From the NCBI GenBank assembly GCA_013298695.1, contig JAAFIS010000002.1, positions 340,935 to 404,934 on the forward strand: a stretch of 64,000 nucleotides of DNA. Reading direction: 5' to 3'. Under the pieces are notes generated by a model. That model ran no database searches. It worked only from the letters and a program-made list of their open reading frames with translations, and was not told the DNA's origin. Position 1 is the stretch's first letter; each line of letters opens with the position of its first letter. Origin of the DNA: Betaproteobacteria bacterium. Lineage in GTDB: Bacteria > Pseudomonadota > Gammaproteobacteria > Burkholderiales > Casimicrobiaceae. The position numbers and the translations under genes were made by a program. Positions 52,881 to 61,660 of this stretch are shown one piece after another.

Positions 52881-53771
52881 ATGACGGTATCCGGTCGTTT
52901 AATTGAGATAGCGAGTAAAGCACTCAACTTGCTGCCCGCCCAATTTAATTGGCGTTTAAGCATAGTAGTCACTTGGCTAGGCTGGCATCTCGCTCGATCA
53001 CGTCGGCGGATTGCTCTGATCAATCTGCAGTTGTGTTTTCCCGAGAAAACCGACGCGGAGCGCACCGTGATCGCGCGCGAACATTTCCGCGCCTACGTGC
53101 AAGCCGCGCTCGAACATGGCTTTTTGTGGAACGCTTCCGGTAAAGCAATTCGCGAGTACGTTTCGTTGCACGACGAGCATCATTGGAAACGATTTCGCGA
53201 GATCGACCCGCAGCGCCCGGTGATTTGGTTGTGCCCCCATTTCATCGGGCTTGACGCGGCAGCGATCCGCATTTCGGTCGACACGTCGGGATGCTCGATT
53301 TACAGCGAACAAAGCAATCCTGATCTCGATGCAATGATGCTCGCAGGGCGAACGCGGTTTGGCGAATCAAAAATCATCGCGCGCACCGAAGGCGTAAAAC
53401 CGATCATCCGTGCGATGAAATCGGGGCTACCGTTCTACTATTTGCCGGATATGGACTTTGGTTTGCGTGACTCAGTGTTCGTACCGTTTTTCGGTGTGAA
53501 CGCCGCAACGATTACCGGCGTGTCACGGCTCGCAAAGCTCACCAACGCAGCAGTCGTTCCGGTGATTGCAACCCAAAGAGCCAATGGATCGGGTTACGAC
53601 GTGCGTTTTTATCCCGCATTTGAAAATTTTCCTTCAGGCGATGATGTTGCCGATGCGCGCGCGGTGAATGAATTTATTGAACAACGAATTCGCGAGAACG
53701 TCGCGCAGTATTTGTGGACGCATAAGCGGTTTAAAACGCGGCCACCGGGTGAGCCGAGTGTTTATCAATGA
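52881..53771 (+). CDS. Lipid A acyltransferase (LpxL/HtrB family), second copy
   Basis: 296 residues from ATG 52881, immediately after the first copy's stop; an earlier in-frame start would lie inside that gene. HX4D site is HFIGLD in VIWLCPHFIGLDAAAIRISV; also ALINLQLCFPEKTDAERTVI and LPDMDFGLRDSVFVPFFGVN. Probably adds the other secondary acyl chain. A single copy of the dispersed palindrome lies at codons 20-25 (encoding AQFNW) in the N-terminal part. Confidence 0.93.
   Translation: MTVSGRLIEIASKALNLLPAQFNWRLSIVVTWLGWHLARSRRRIALINLQLCFPEKTDAERTVIAREHFRAYVQAALEHGFLWNASGKAIREYVSLHDEHHWKRFREIDPQRPVIWLCPHFIGLDAAAIRISVDTSGCSIYSEQSNPDLDAMMLAGRTRFGESKIIARTEGVKPIIRAMKSGLPFYYLPDMDFGLRDSVFVPFFGVNAATITGVSRLAKLTNAAVVPVIATQRANGSGYDVRFYPAFENFPSGDDVADARAVNEFIEQRIRENVAQYLWTHKRFKTRPPGEPSVYQ
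52938..52953. repeat. Single palindrome copy inside the second acyltransferase (locus F)
   Basis: GCCCAATTTAATTGGC, matching the family core with one G lost on the right. No clear second copy 66 bp on either side; the sequence around the start codon at 52879 is weakly similar. It falls in a variable part of the protein (LPAQFNWRLS). Confidence 0.7.
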
Positions 53772-53790
53772 AGCGTAACGATAGCAACGC

Positions 53791-54837
53791 ATGAGCACCA
53801 CGATACACGAAGCGAACGACACAAACGTCGCACGAGCAGTGACTTTGTTGCGTAGTGGTGAGCTCGTCGCGCTTCCCACTGAAACGGTGTACGGTCTTGC
53901 GGCAGATGCGTCGGATGCGAACTCGGTTGCGAACATTTTTTCTGCGAAAGGTCGTCCAGCAAATCACCCGCTGATCGTTCATGTTGCAAGCGCTGACGCT
54001 GCGAAATCGTGGGCACGCGAATGGCCAGAGGCTGCACAGAAACTCGCGGATGCGTTTTGGCCAGGGCCGATGACCTTGATCGTGAAACGCGCGGCGCATG
54101 TGCTGGATGCCGTGACGGGTGGGCAAGATACAGTTGGGCTTCGAGTGCCTTCGCATCCCGTCGCACAGCGCGTGCTCGCGATGTTCGCCGACAAGGATGC
54201 TGCGCTCCGCGATCACTCCGTTCCTGGTGAGCTTGTCGAACCACGGGGACTCGCCGCCCCATCAGCCAACAAATTCGGCCACGTGAGTCCCACCTCCGCG
54301 CAACACGTCGCAGCAGAATTCGTAGACGACGATCTGTTCATTCTCGATGGTGGCGCGTGCGAAGTCGGCGTTGAATCGACGATCATCGACCTGACTGGCA
54401 GCGCGGCGCGAATTCTGCGGCCTGGGCGTATTCGCGCGCAAGAGATTGAACGCGTGTTGGGCCGCGAGTTAGCGCAATCAAGCTCTGGCGCAAGCACACC
54501 ACGCGTGTCTGGATCGCTGGATTCGCACTATGCGCCGCGTAAAAAGACGTTTATGTTTGAAAACGATGCGCTCGATCTGTTTCTAGATGCCTCGCGCGAC
54601 GCAGGCAAGCGAGTCGGCCTGATTCATCACTCTGATCGGTTTGCGAAGCATCGCGTAAGCGCGCGCGTAACGCTCTCGCACGAAACTGCCGCGCGGTTTG
54701 AACACGATATCTATGCGGCGCTTCGCGATCTCGATGATTCAACCGTTGATTTGATCGCAATTGAAATGCCTCCGTCTGGCAGCGATTGGGAAGCCGTGAA
54801 TGACCGTTTGCGGCGTGCCACCTATCAACCGTCGTAG
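53791..54837 (+). CDS. L-threonylcarbamoyladenylate synthase (Sua5/TsaC)
   Basis: 348 residues. YrdC domain first (about 1-200): LRSGELVALPTETVYGLAAD, IFSAKGRPANHPLIVHVASA, LRVPSHPVAQRVLA and PSANKFGHVSPTSAQHV. A C-terminal Sua5 domain (about 235-345) makes it the longer Sua5 form. It makes threonylcarbamoyl-AMP for the t6A37 tRNA modification. Follows the acyltransferase pair by 19 bp. Confidence 0.95.
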   Translation: MSTTIHEANDTNVARAVTLLRSGELVALPTETVYGLAADASDANSVANIFSAKGRPANHPLIVHVASADAAKSWAREWPEAAQKLADAFWPGPMTLIVKRAAHVLDAVTGGQDTVGLRVPSHPVAQRVLAMFADKDAALRDHSVPGELVEPRGLAAPSANKFGHVSPTSAQHVAAEFVDDDLFILDGGACEVGVESTIIDLTGSAARILRPGRIRAQEIERVLGRELAQSSSGASTPRVSGSLDSHYAPRKKTFMFENDALDLFLDASRDAGKRVGLIHHSDRFAKHRVSARVTLSHETAARFEHDIYAALRDLDDSTVDLIAIEMPPSGSDWEAVNDRLRRATYQPS

Positions 54838-54938
54838 CGAAGGCTACAACGCGCTACGGCACAACAGCTAACGGCTCCCACTCCTGCGGCTAACCCCCAA
54901 GATCAGCGACCTGGTGCCATTCGGTGAATAATCGTTAA

Positions 54939-56087
54939 ATGAAAATCGTACTCGCCCCAGATTCGTTCAAAGGCTCACTCTCATCGGAGCAAGTCTGTGC
55001 CGCCATTGAACTCGGATTGCGCCGCGTATTGCCGCACGCCGAAATAGTTCATCGTCCGATGGCTGACGGCGGCGAAGGCACGCTCGATGCGGTTGCGGCG
55101 GCCTCTGCTGGCGCGCGGCGAAAACAAGCGCTGGTGCGCAACGCTGCGGGGCATTCCGCAGAGGCGGGATACGCGCTTGTTCGACACGGCATTTACGAAG
55201 CGGCGGTGATTGAAGTCGCGCAGGTCGTTGGGATCACCGACGCGTCCAACATGGCGGTTTCGGTTGGCGCGAGATCATCCTACGGAGTGGGCGAATTGTT
55301 GCGCGTATTGATTGATGAGGGCATACGGCACTTTTTCGTCGGACTGGGCGGAACGTGTACGAACGATGGCGGCGCAGGGCTACTCGCAGCGCTCGGCGTG
55401 AAGTTTGTGAGCAGTACGCGCAAAGCGATCGAACCTACGCCAGACGGACTCGCAACGCTCATTTCTGTCGATGTGACCGCGCTAGACTCCCGCGTCTCTG
55501 AATGCACGATCACGTTGCTATCGGATGTCAACAACCCGCTCTGCGGTGCGATGGGTGCTACAGCGATTTTTGGGCCGCAGAAAGGCGTCGCAGCGAGCGA
55601 TGTTTCGCGCGTTGATGCAGTCATTGAGAACTACGCAACGCGACTCGAAGCGGCCTTACAGCGCTCGGCGAGAGACAAACCCGGAGCGGGCGCTGCGGGC
55701 GGACTGGGCTATGCGCTGCAGCTGATCGGCGCAAAGTTTGCCTCAGGGGCGGAAACGGTTGCCGAGTTGATCGCGCTTAAAGACGCATGCGCGGGTGCGG
55801 ATTGGCTCATCACTGGCGAGGGCAGAAGCGATGTGCAAACACTGCTCGGCAAAACTCCTTTCGCGGCTGCGCAAATTGCGCGGAAACATGGCGCGAAAAC
55901 GTTGCAAGCCACAATATTGTCGGGCGGCGTTGATCCAGCCGCACTCGTGAAGCTCAATGACGTGTTCAACGGCGGCTGTTTTTCGTTGGTGCCAGGGCCG
56001 ATTGCGCTTGATCAAGCCGTCATTCGGGGTGCTGAATTTTTAAGCAACACCGCGGAACAGCTCGCTCGTCTGAAAGTGAATGGGTAA
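54939..56087 (+). CDS. Glycerate kinase (GlxK/GarK family)
   Basis: 382 residues. MKIVLAPDSFKGSLSSEQVC start, RPMADGGEGTLDAVA and GLGGTCTNDGGAGLLAALGV are family landmarks; GAGAAGGLGYALQLIGAKFA near 250 and WLITGEGRSDVQTLLGKTPF near 290. Phosphorylates D-glycerate, a link from glyoxylate/sugar-acid breakdown to glycolysis. No glyoxylate-pathway genes are adjacent. Confidence 0.96.
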   Translation: MKIVLAPDSFKGSLSSEQVCAAIELGLRRVLPHAEIVHRPMADGGEGTLDAVAAASAGARRKQALVRNAAGHSAEAGYALVRHGIYEAAVIEVAQVVGITDASNMAVSVGARSSYGVGELLRVLIDEGIRHFFVGLGGTCTNDGGAGLLAALGVKFVSSTRKAIEPTPDGLATLISVDVTALDSRVSECTITLLSDVNNPLCGAMGATAIFGPQKGVAASDVSRVDAVIENYATRLEAALQRSARDKPGAGAAGGLGYALQLIGAKFASGAETVAELIALKDACAGADWLITGEGRSDVQTLLGKTPFAAAQIARKHGAKTLQATILSGGVDPAALVKLNDVFNGGCFSLVPGPIALDQAVIRGAEFLSNTAEQLARLKVNG

Positions 56088-56165
56088 TTCATCGCGTTCG
56101 ATTTGGATGCGGTAGCGAACGCACAAAATGCATTGGACAAAACGGATTGACTATTTCTCTGTAGC

Positions 56166-56247
56166 GCCCATTTACTTGGGTTGAAGCTCATTTACACGCG
56201 TCTATCGATCAGTCCACTTTATGGTCATATCGCCCAATTTACGCGGC
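56166..56247. repeat. Paired-palindrome element, locus G
   Basis: GCCCATTTACTTGGGT (56166-56181) and GCCCAATTTACGCGGC (56232-56247), both imperfect, centres 66 bp apart. Lies in the 226-bp gap between convergent glycerate kinase and BLUF genes. Confidence 0.72.
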
Positions 56248-56313
56248 GTCGTAAGCGCAGCGCCGCCTACGATTTCTCCGTTGATAACCGTCGTGGCGTT
56301 GGTTCCACAGGTG

Positions 56314-56745
56314 TCAGGCGCGAAGCTCGGTTCTCTCGGTGCGCTCGCAAAGCTCTTCTATAACGTTTTCGATCAAATCACTTTCGACCAGATACGGATT
56401 GAATCCTTTGCCATCGCGCCAACGCGATGACTCGGGCGCGGCGGAGGAAAGCTCAGTGGAATAGCCCATGTGCCACTCGGGAAACAGTCGCCGCCACGGC
56501 TCGGTATAGCGCAAGAGTGTGGCGCCAGCGTGACGCGGGTCCGAGGCGATTTTGTTGTACAGCGCGTTTACGTCTTCACGCTCACCTTCTAGGCACTGCA
56601 GCGCGTAGTTCGGCGAAATACACAAATACCCGGTAACGCCGTTGCGACTGTTGTTGCGCTCAGACGCGGCAAGGATTTGTTGAATATTGGCTTTGTTCAG
56701 CGGCTCGTGAAGACGGCTCGCGTAGATCAATCGTACAAGTTTCAT
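56314..56745 (-). CDS. BLUF-domain blue-light photoreceptor, second copy
   Basis: 143 residues from ATG 56745 (MKLVRLIYASRL), with GGGAG five bases upstream; the open frame further up has no family match. Tyr8, Asn32 and Gln50 have the same 24/18 spacing as AppA. Blocks RNGVTGYLCISPNYALQCLE and RRLFPEWHMGYSTEL fit, including the Met near the flavin. No attached output domain. Only about 40 percent alike to the first BLUF protein by eye, so not a recent duplicate. Confidence 0.93.
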   Translation of the reverse strand: MKLVRLIYASRLHEPLNKANIQQILAASERNNSRNGVTGYLCISPNYALQCLEGEREDVNALYNKIASDPRHAGATLLRYTEPWRRLFPEWHMGYSTELSSAAPESSRWRDGKGFNPYLVESDLIENVIEELCERTERTELRA

Positions 56746-56968
56746 GGGCACTCCCAACTGCAATGCAACACGACGCGATGGTCGTGCGTTTTCCCCATTT
56801 TGATCGCCGTGGCTATCGATCGACGGTTGTCCGCTGTATTCAATTCGCGACATGAAGACGCCGTGCCGCGACACACTTGATTGCTCAAATACAAACTAAA
56901 GTCTACGGCGCGTAAGGCTGGACACGCTAGCCGTAGACAAGCGCGTTCTTGTTCAACGTTTGCGCGAG

Positions 56969-57673
56969 TTATTTGGCCTTTTTCACGCCAAAAAGTATTC
57001 GACTCGCTTCGTCGTTGGGCGCGGTAGGTGGTGCGTTGAGGCTCTTCACAATGTCGTACGCGCGAATCGTGGCGGGGCGCGCCTTAATCGCCTCGAACCA
57101 GCGCTTTAGGTGCGGGAAATCGTTCAAATTCATTCCTTGGCGCTCATGCGGAACGATCCACGGGTAACACGCCATATCGGCAATCGAATACGCGCCTGCT
57201 AAAAATTCTCGATCAGCCAAACGATGATCCATCACGCCGTACAAACGCGCGGTTTCATTCTTGTAGCGATCCATCGCATACGGGATTTTTTCCGGCGCGT
57301 AGAGGTTGAAATGATGATTTTGCCCGGCCATCGGCCCCAACCCACCCATCTGCCAAAACAACCATTGAATGGCTTCTTTACGCCAATACGCGTTTTTGCG
57401 ATCGAGAAATTTCTTCGATTTATCAGCGAGATACATAAGGATTGCGCCGCTTTCAAAGAGCGTGAGCGGATCGCTGTTTGGCATTGCCTGCATCGGCTTG
57501 TGATCAACGATAGCTGGGATGCGATTGTTCGGCGCGATCTTTAAAAATGCCGGATCAAACTGCGCGCCCTTGCCGATGTTTACCGGCAGCACGCGATATT
57601 TCGCGCCCATCTCTTCAAGCATCATCGTCACTTTGTGGCCGTTCGGTGTCGTCCAGTAATACACGTCAATCAT
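56969..57673 (-). CDS. Glutathione S-transferase family protein (YfcG-like)
   Basis: 234 residues. Thioredoxin-fold N-domain MIDVYYWTTPNGHKVTMMLE, NRIPAIVDHKP and LFESGAILMYLADKSKK; the helical C-domain contains WLFWQMGGLGPMAGQNHHFN, the YfcG/YghU signature. These enzymes act as disulfide-bond reductases with glutathione. Cytoplasmic; the substrate is not known. Confidence 0.93.
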   Translation of the reverse strand: MIDVYYWTTPNGHKVTMMLEEMGAKYRVLPVNIGKGAQFDPAFLKIAPNNRIPAIVDHKPMQAMPNSDPLTLFESGAILMYLADKSKKFLDRKNAYWRKEAIQWLFWQMGGLGPMAGQNHHFNLYAPEKIPYAMDRYKNETARLYGVMDHRLADREFLAGAYSIADMACYPWIVPHERQGMNLNDFPHLKRWFEAIKARPATIRAYDIVKSLNAPPTAPNDEASRILFGVKKAK

Positions 57674-57904
57674 GAAAAATCCTTGTCCAAAAAAAGCAAA
57701 CTATCCAAGTCGGCCGTGCCCACAGCCCGGATCCGCGCGCCAAGCAACCGTGGCGCACGCCGCGGCCAACGCGGCTTAAACTAGGTGAGGCATTGTCAAT
57801 GAATTGCAACACCTTGTCATCCAAACGCATCGCCCGCGCGTGAATGGCTTGAAAACAGCGCAATTCGCCCTCAGTATTCGGTAACACCTCTACGAAAGAC
57901 ATCG

Positions 57905-58216
57905 ATGCCAGCAGCTCACGTCGCACGTCTCATCCCCGCGCTTGCGGAACGCCCTTCGCTCCACGACACATTGGCCATCGCCATGAACGATGCGAGCTAT
58001 GTGCAGATAGACGAAGCCGTGTTCTCCGCTGATTACCTCCACGCGCCCGACGAGTACACGCGCCCGGATGATGTGCTGGTGGAAGGGACTGCTGACGACA
58101 CCGAGCTGCTGCTTCTGCAGCGCGACTTCGAGGGCGCAACCCTCGATGACGACGGCGACATCGTTTTGCTAGACGGCACCGTAGTGCGATTCCTACGCTC
58201 GGCAATGGTGCACTGA
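57905..58216 (+). CDS. Acidic hypothetical protein
   Basis: 103 residues, rich in Asp/Glu (for example EYTRPDDVLVEGTADDTELL and ATLDDDGDIVLLDGTVVRFL). I recognise no family. Coding is plausible because the reading frame is long, acidic and compact, and it is followed after 88 bp by the DUF1190 gene on the same strand. No signal peptide. Confidence 0.6.
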   Translation: MPAAHVARLIPALAERPSLHDTLAIAMNDASYVQIDEAVFSADYLHAPDEYTRPDDVLVEGTADDTELLLLQRDFEGATLDDDGDIVLLDGTVVRFLRSAMVH

Positions 58217-58304
58217 GCGACGCCCCTGCGAGCTCTAGCGCGGCGAAAGCGTTGCGCGGCAAGCGCACCCGTGCAAGAATCAAACGGGAGGCGCGACTAC
58301 AGCA

Positions 58305-58823
58305 ATGGACGACAAACAACGACCGCACGATCACGACGCGTTGCAATCCGCGAACGATCAGCCACGCTCTAACGAGCGTAACTCTGCAAACAGTGCTTCG
58401 CCGAATCGCGCGAAGCCAGCGAGAAGCGGAAGCGTCGCGTCGCCCAAGCCGCGCCGAAGTAAACAACTCACGTTAATTTTTATAAGTGCTGCGGCCGCTG
58501 CGAGTCTGGCCGGTTGCGGTCGCCTAGAAAACGAAGGTGGAACCAGCCGCGATGTTTACGCCAATCTCGAAGAGTGTCGCGCAGACTGGGGCAACCCAGA
58601 AGACTGCGAAGAGATCGATGAAAAGCGATCAGCCACCGGCGCTCGATCGTTTTACGGCCCACGGTATACGTCACGTACCGGAACCTCTGGCGGCTATACC
58701 TCCATGCCGCGCCCAGGCTCGCGCTCTAAAGGGACAGTGTCGAGCGGCGGCAGCTCCTCGCGCGGTGGGTTTGGATCATCCAGCTCGCGCCACGGCAGCA
58801 GCGGCCATTCGACCTCCGGTTAG
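58305..58823 (+). CDS. DUF1190 (YgiB-like) lipoprotein
   Basis: 172 residues. An unusually long polar N-terminus (1-53) precedes a short hydrophobic stretch and the lipobox SLAGC with Cys71. Then come VYANLEECRADWGNPEDCEE, the DUF1190 block, and a Gly/Ser-rich C-terminus. The order DUF1190, glutathionylspermidine-synthase-like, DUF350 matches the ygiB-ygiC type cluster. The long leader before the lipobox may mean a downstream start or a retained cytoplasmic tail. Confidence 0.8.
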   Translation: MDDKQRPHDHDALQSANDQPRSNERNSANSASPNRAKPARSGSVASPKPRRSKQLTLIFISAAAAASLAGCGRLENEGGTSRDVYANLEECRADWGNPEDCEEIDEKRSATGARSFYGPRYTSRTGTSGGYTSMPRPGSRSKGTVSSGGSSSRGGFGSSSSRHGSSGHSTSG

Positions 58824-58925
58824 CGGGTAGCGCCTCCTGTTCCGTCTACCGCGTTTCTCAATCCGATCACTCTTTATTGCTTTTTCGATGTCGACACTCT
58901 TTCTCATTTCAATGAAACACTGGTC

Positions 58926-60053
58926 ATGAAACGTGAGCGCTGCGCCGTGCGCCCCGAATGGCGCAAACGTTGTGAAGATGCAGGATTTAGCTTTCATTCA
59001 ATCGACGGCGTTTATTGGGACGAAGGTTATTGCTATCGCTTCACTTCCGCGCAGATTGATGATTTGGAGCACGCGACCAACGAGCTGCATCAGATGTGCA
59101 TGCAGGCAGCAGAGCACATCATCGTCAAAGAGCGGTTTGCCGAGCTCGCCATTCCCCAGCCCGCGTGGGCCCTCATTCGCGAGAGTTGGGATGAAGATCA
59201 TCCGTCATTGTTTGGTCGATTCGATTTGGCTTGGAATGGAAGCGGGCCGCCCAAACTGCTCGAATACAACGCCGATACGCCAACCAGTTTGATCGAGGGT
59301 AGCGTTGCACAGTGGCATTGGCTTGAAGATGTGAAGCCGGGAGCCGACCAATTTAATTCATTGCACGAAAAACTAATCGCGCAGTGGCAGTGGCTTAAGT
59401 CTGAGCACGGATATAAGCACGTTCATTTCACGTGTGCGGCTGATAGTGAAGAAGACGGCGGCAACCTCGACTATTTGCGCGACACAGCGATGCAAGCCGG
59501 TATTGAAGCACCGTGGATTTCGATTGAAGAAATCGGCTGGAACGAATTGCAGCTTGCGTTTACCGACCTCGACGAAGCGCGGATTGAGACTTTGTTCAAA
59601 CTCTATCCGTGGGAGTGGATGCTCGCTGATGAGTTCGGTAACAATCTTCGCAAAACTAAGATGCGAGTAATCGAGCCCGCATGGAAAATGGTCCTAGCGA
59701 ACAAGGGGTTGTTGCCAATTTTATGGGAGCTGTATCCCAATCACCCTTTGCTCTTACCCGCGTCATTCGATCGCCACAAAGTGCTGGGCGACTACGTAAA
59801 GAAACCGCTTCTTTCCCGCGAAGGCGCGAACGTCGAAATCTACAAAGGTGGCGAAGTGATTCGCGCTGATGGAACTTACGGGGAAGAAGGCTTCGTCTTC
59901 CAGCAATACACGCCGATCCCAAACTTTGATGGCAACTTTGTCACGATTGGCTCCTGGATCATCGGCGACGAACCTGTGGGCATTGGCTTGCGCGAAGACG
60001 CCACAGAAATCACAATGAATACCTCGCGCTTTTTGCCGCATTATTTTGAATAA
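58926..60053 (+). CDS. Glutathionylspermidine synthase-family ATP-grasp enzyme (YgiC-like)
   Basis: 375 residues. Blocks include DEGYCYRFTSAQIDDLEHAT, FGRFDLAWNGSGPPKLLEYN with DTPTSLIEGSVAQWHW, YPWEWMLADEFGNNLRK and the ATP-grasp end VKKPLLSREGANVEIYKGGE. This matches the C-terminal synthetase half of GspSA without the amidase domain. Such stand-alone proteins have not been shown to make glutathionylspermidine; the true substrate is open. Lies between DUF1190 and DUF350 genes. Confidence 0.92.
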   Translation: MKRERCAVRPEWRKRCEDAGFSFHSIDGVYWDEGYCYRFTSAQIDDLEHATNELHQMCMQAAEHIIVKERFAELAIPQPAWALIRESWDEDHPSLFGRFDLAWNGSGPPKLLEYNADTPTSLIEGSVAQWHWLEDVKPGADQFNSLHEKLIAQWQWLKSEHGYKHVHFTCAADSEEDGGNLDYLRDTAMQAGIEAPWISIEEIGWNELQLAFTDLDEARIETLFKLYPWEWMLADEFGNNLRKTKMRVIEPAWKMVLANKGLLPILWELYPNHPLLLPASFDRHKVLGDYVKKPLLSREGANVEIYKGGEVIRADGTYGEEGFVFQQYTPIPNFDGNFVTIGSWIIGDEPVGIGLREDATEITMNTSRFLPHYFE

Positions 60054-60076
60054 CTGACCCCTACTAAAGGCCACGT

Positions 60077-60490
60077 ATGAGCTACACCATCGGTGAATCC
60101 ATCCGCTACATCGACGATTTCTTGATTTACTTCGGGCTCGCATTGGCGCTGTTCGTCGCCTTCGTCTTCATCTATACCGCGGTGACGCCGTATAAGGAAA
60201 TGAAGTTGATTCGCGAGGGCAACACGGCCGCGTCGGTCTCGCTTTTCGGCGCGATGATCGGTTTCGCACTGCCGCTTGCAAGTGCGGTTGCCAATGCAAC
60301 CAACGTGATCGACATGTTGATCTTCGCGGTCGTCGCGACCGTCGCGCAAATCGTTGTGTTTGTCGTTGCGCGCATGGTGTTGCCCGGACTCTCAGGCTCA
60401 ATCGAAGACAATAACACCGCAAAGGCCACGTTCCTGGCAGCGATTTCCATATCGGTTGGCATGCTTAACGCAGCAGCACTGGTGTATTAA
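60077..60490 (+). CDS. DUF350 membrane protein
   Basis: 137 residues, four membrane helices. It opens near the membrane with RYIDDFLIYFGLALALFVAF and carries REGNTAASVSLFGAMIGFAL, the DUF350 signature. It follows the ATP-grasp gene by 23 bp. Function unknown; the combination recurs in many proteobacteria. Confidence 0.9.
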   Translation: MSYTIGESIRYIDDFLIYFGLALALFVAFVFIYTAVTPYKEMKLIREGNTAASVSLFGAMIGFALPLASAVANATNVIDMLIFAVVATVAQIVVFVVARMVLPGLSGSIEDNNTAKATFLAAISISVGMLNAAALVY

Positions 60491-60528
60491 TTCGCTGTTC
60501 TGCATGACACTGGCTCTCGCCGCTTAAC

Positions 60529-60611
60529 GCCTATATAGCTGGGCGATAGTCTAACTTCGACGCATTATTGATTATCGAGAAAATGCTCAGCTCGCCCCAT
60601 TTAAATAAGGC
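60529..60611. repeat. Paired-palindrome element, locus H
   Basis: GCCTATATAGCTGGGC (60529-60544) and GCCCCATTTAAATAAGGC (60594-60611), both imperfect, centres 66 bp apart. The inner spacer shares the string TTGAT-x-A-x-CGA with locus E. Lies in the 252-bp gap between DUF350 and the metalloprotease; no other feature seen. Confidence 0.72.
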
Positions 60612-60742
60612 TCAACGGGTGATTTACGCATCGTTTCGCAAGCAGGTTCGATAGGCCTTTCGCTCGCGTCGCAATCGCTGATGAAACATCCACGCGCGGC
60701 GAGCAGTCATAGCTCAGTAACGCGCAACCCACGGAGTCGCTC

Positions 60743-61660
60743 ATGGCCGTACGCAACACACCGCAACGCCGTTGCGGCACGATGGCAGTTCACTTCTCGC
60801 TGTTGGAGCTGTATCCGGGCTATCGGAAATGCTTGACCCAGCTTGAGCATGCATGCGTTGAACGTCGGCGTTCCGCGCCGTTCGCACGCGCGAAACCCTA
60901 TCGCATCAACGTCGTGGTTCACGTGCTCTACAACAACGAAAAAGAGAATATCAGCGATGCGCAAATCAAATCGCAAATCGCTGTACTCAATCGCGATTTC
61001 CGCGCAACCAATTCTGATCGAAGCAAAACGCCTGCGGTTTGGAGAGGACTCGTCAGCGATTCGCAAGTTGAGTTTGTGCTCGCAACCAAAGATCCTGACG
61101 GCAAAAAATCAACCGGCATCACACGCACTCGCAGCAGCACTACATCGTTCGCAATTGATGACAACGTGATCAAGAAAACGAAGAGCGGCGGCAAAGACGC
61201 ATGGCCGACTGATCGCTATTTGAATATCTGGGTCTGCGCGCTCTCTGGCGGCATTCTCGGCTACGCGCAATTTCCAGGCGGTCCATCATGGTCGGATGGC
61301 GTGGTGATTCTGAATACAGCCTTTGGCACAAGCGGCCTCGCCAAAGCCCCATTCAATAAGGGTCGAACCGCAACGCATGAAGTCGGGCACTACTTAAATC
61401 TTCGCCACATTTGGGGCGACACAGAAGATTGCAGCGGTACTGACTTCGTAGTCGACACGCCAAACGCCGAAGGCCCGAACTACGGCTCACCTACGTTTCC
61501 AAAAGTCTCTTGCAGCAACGGCCCGAACGGCGATATGTTCATGAATTACATGGATTACGTCGACGATGCTGCGATGTTCATGTTCACTAAAGAGCAAACT
61601 CAACGCATGCAAGTCACGCTCGACGGACCACGCAAGACGTTATGGAACGCGACGACCTAA
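60743..61660 (+). CDS. M43 (pappalysin-type) zinc metalloprotease
   Basis: 305 residues. Zinc site HEVGHYLNLRHIWGD has the metzincin HExxHxxxxxH form, and FMNYMDYVDDAAMFMFT supplies the Met-turn. The upstream block YLNIWVCALSGGILGYAQFP is typical of the family. There is no signal peptide, so export, if any, uses another route. A conserved disulfide is possible (DCSGTD, VSCSNG). Overlaps the next gene by 19 bp. Confidence 0.92.
   Translation: MAVRNTPQRRCGTMAVHFSLLELYPGYRKCLTQLEHACVERRRSAPFARAKPYRINVVVHVLYNNEKENISDAQIKSQIAVLNRDFRATNSDRSKTPAVWRGLVSDSQVEFVLATKDPDGKKSTGITRTRSSTTSFAIDDNVIKKTKSGGKDAWPTDRYLNIWVCALSGGILGYAQFPGGPSWSDGVVILNTAFGTSGLAKAPFNKGRTATHEVGHYLNLRHIWGDTEDCSGTDFVVDTPNAEGPNYGSPTFPKVSCSNGPNGDMFMNYMDYVDDAAMFMFTKEQTQRMQVTLDGPRKTLWNATT

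Noticed and set aside
57666-57926. 86-residue minus-strand ORF upstream of the GST gene
   Set aside because: No recognisable domain and no ribosome site; overlaps starts of both neighbours. Low-complexity composition suggests chance.
59346-59366. Palindrome-like CCAATTTAATTCATTG in the ATP-grasp gene
   Set aside because: Outer arms do not pair and there is no partner at 66 bp; chance similarity.
17740-60611. Palindrome pairs as integron attC sites
   Set aside because: GCCCAAC and GTTGGGC resemble the attC core words and the total length fits, but each end is itself a full palindrome, there is no L''/L' structure, no integrase gene, and two loci lie inside conserved genes.
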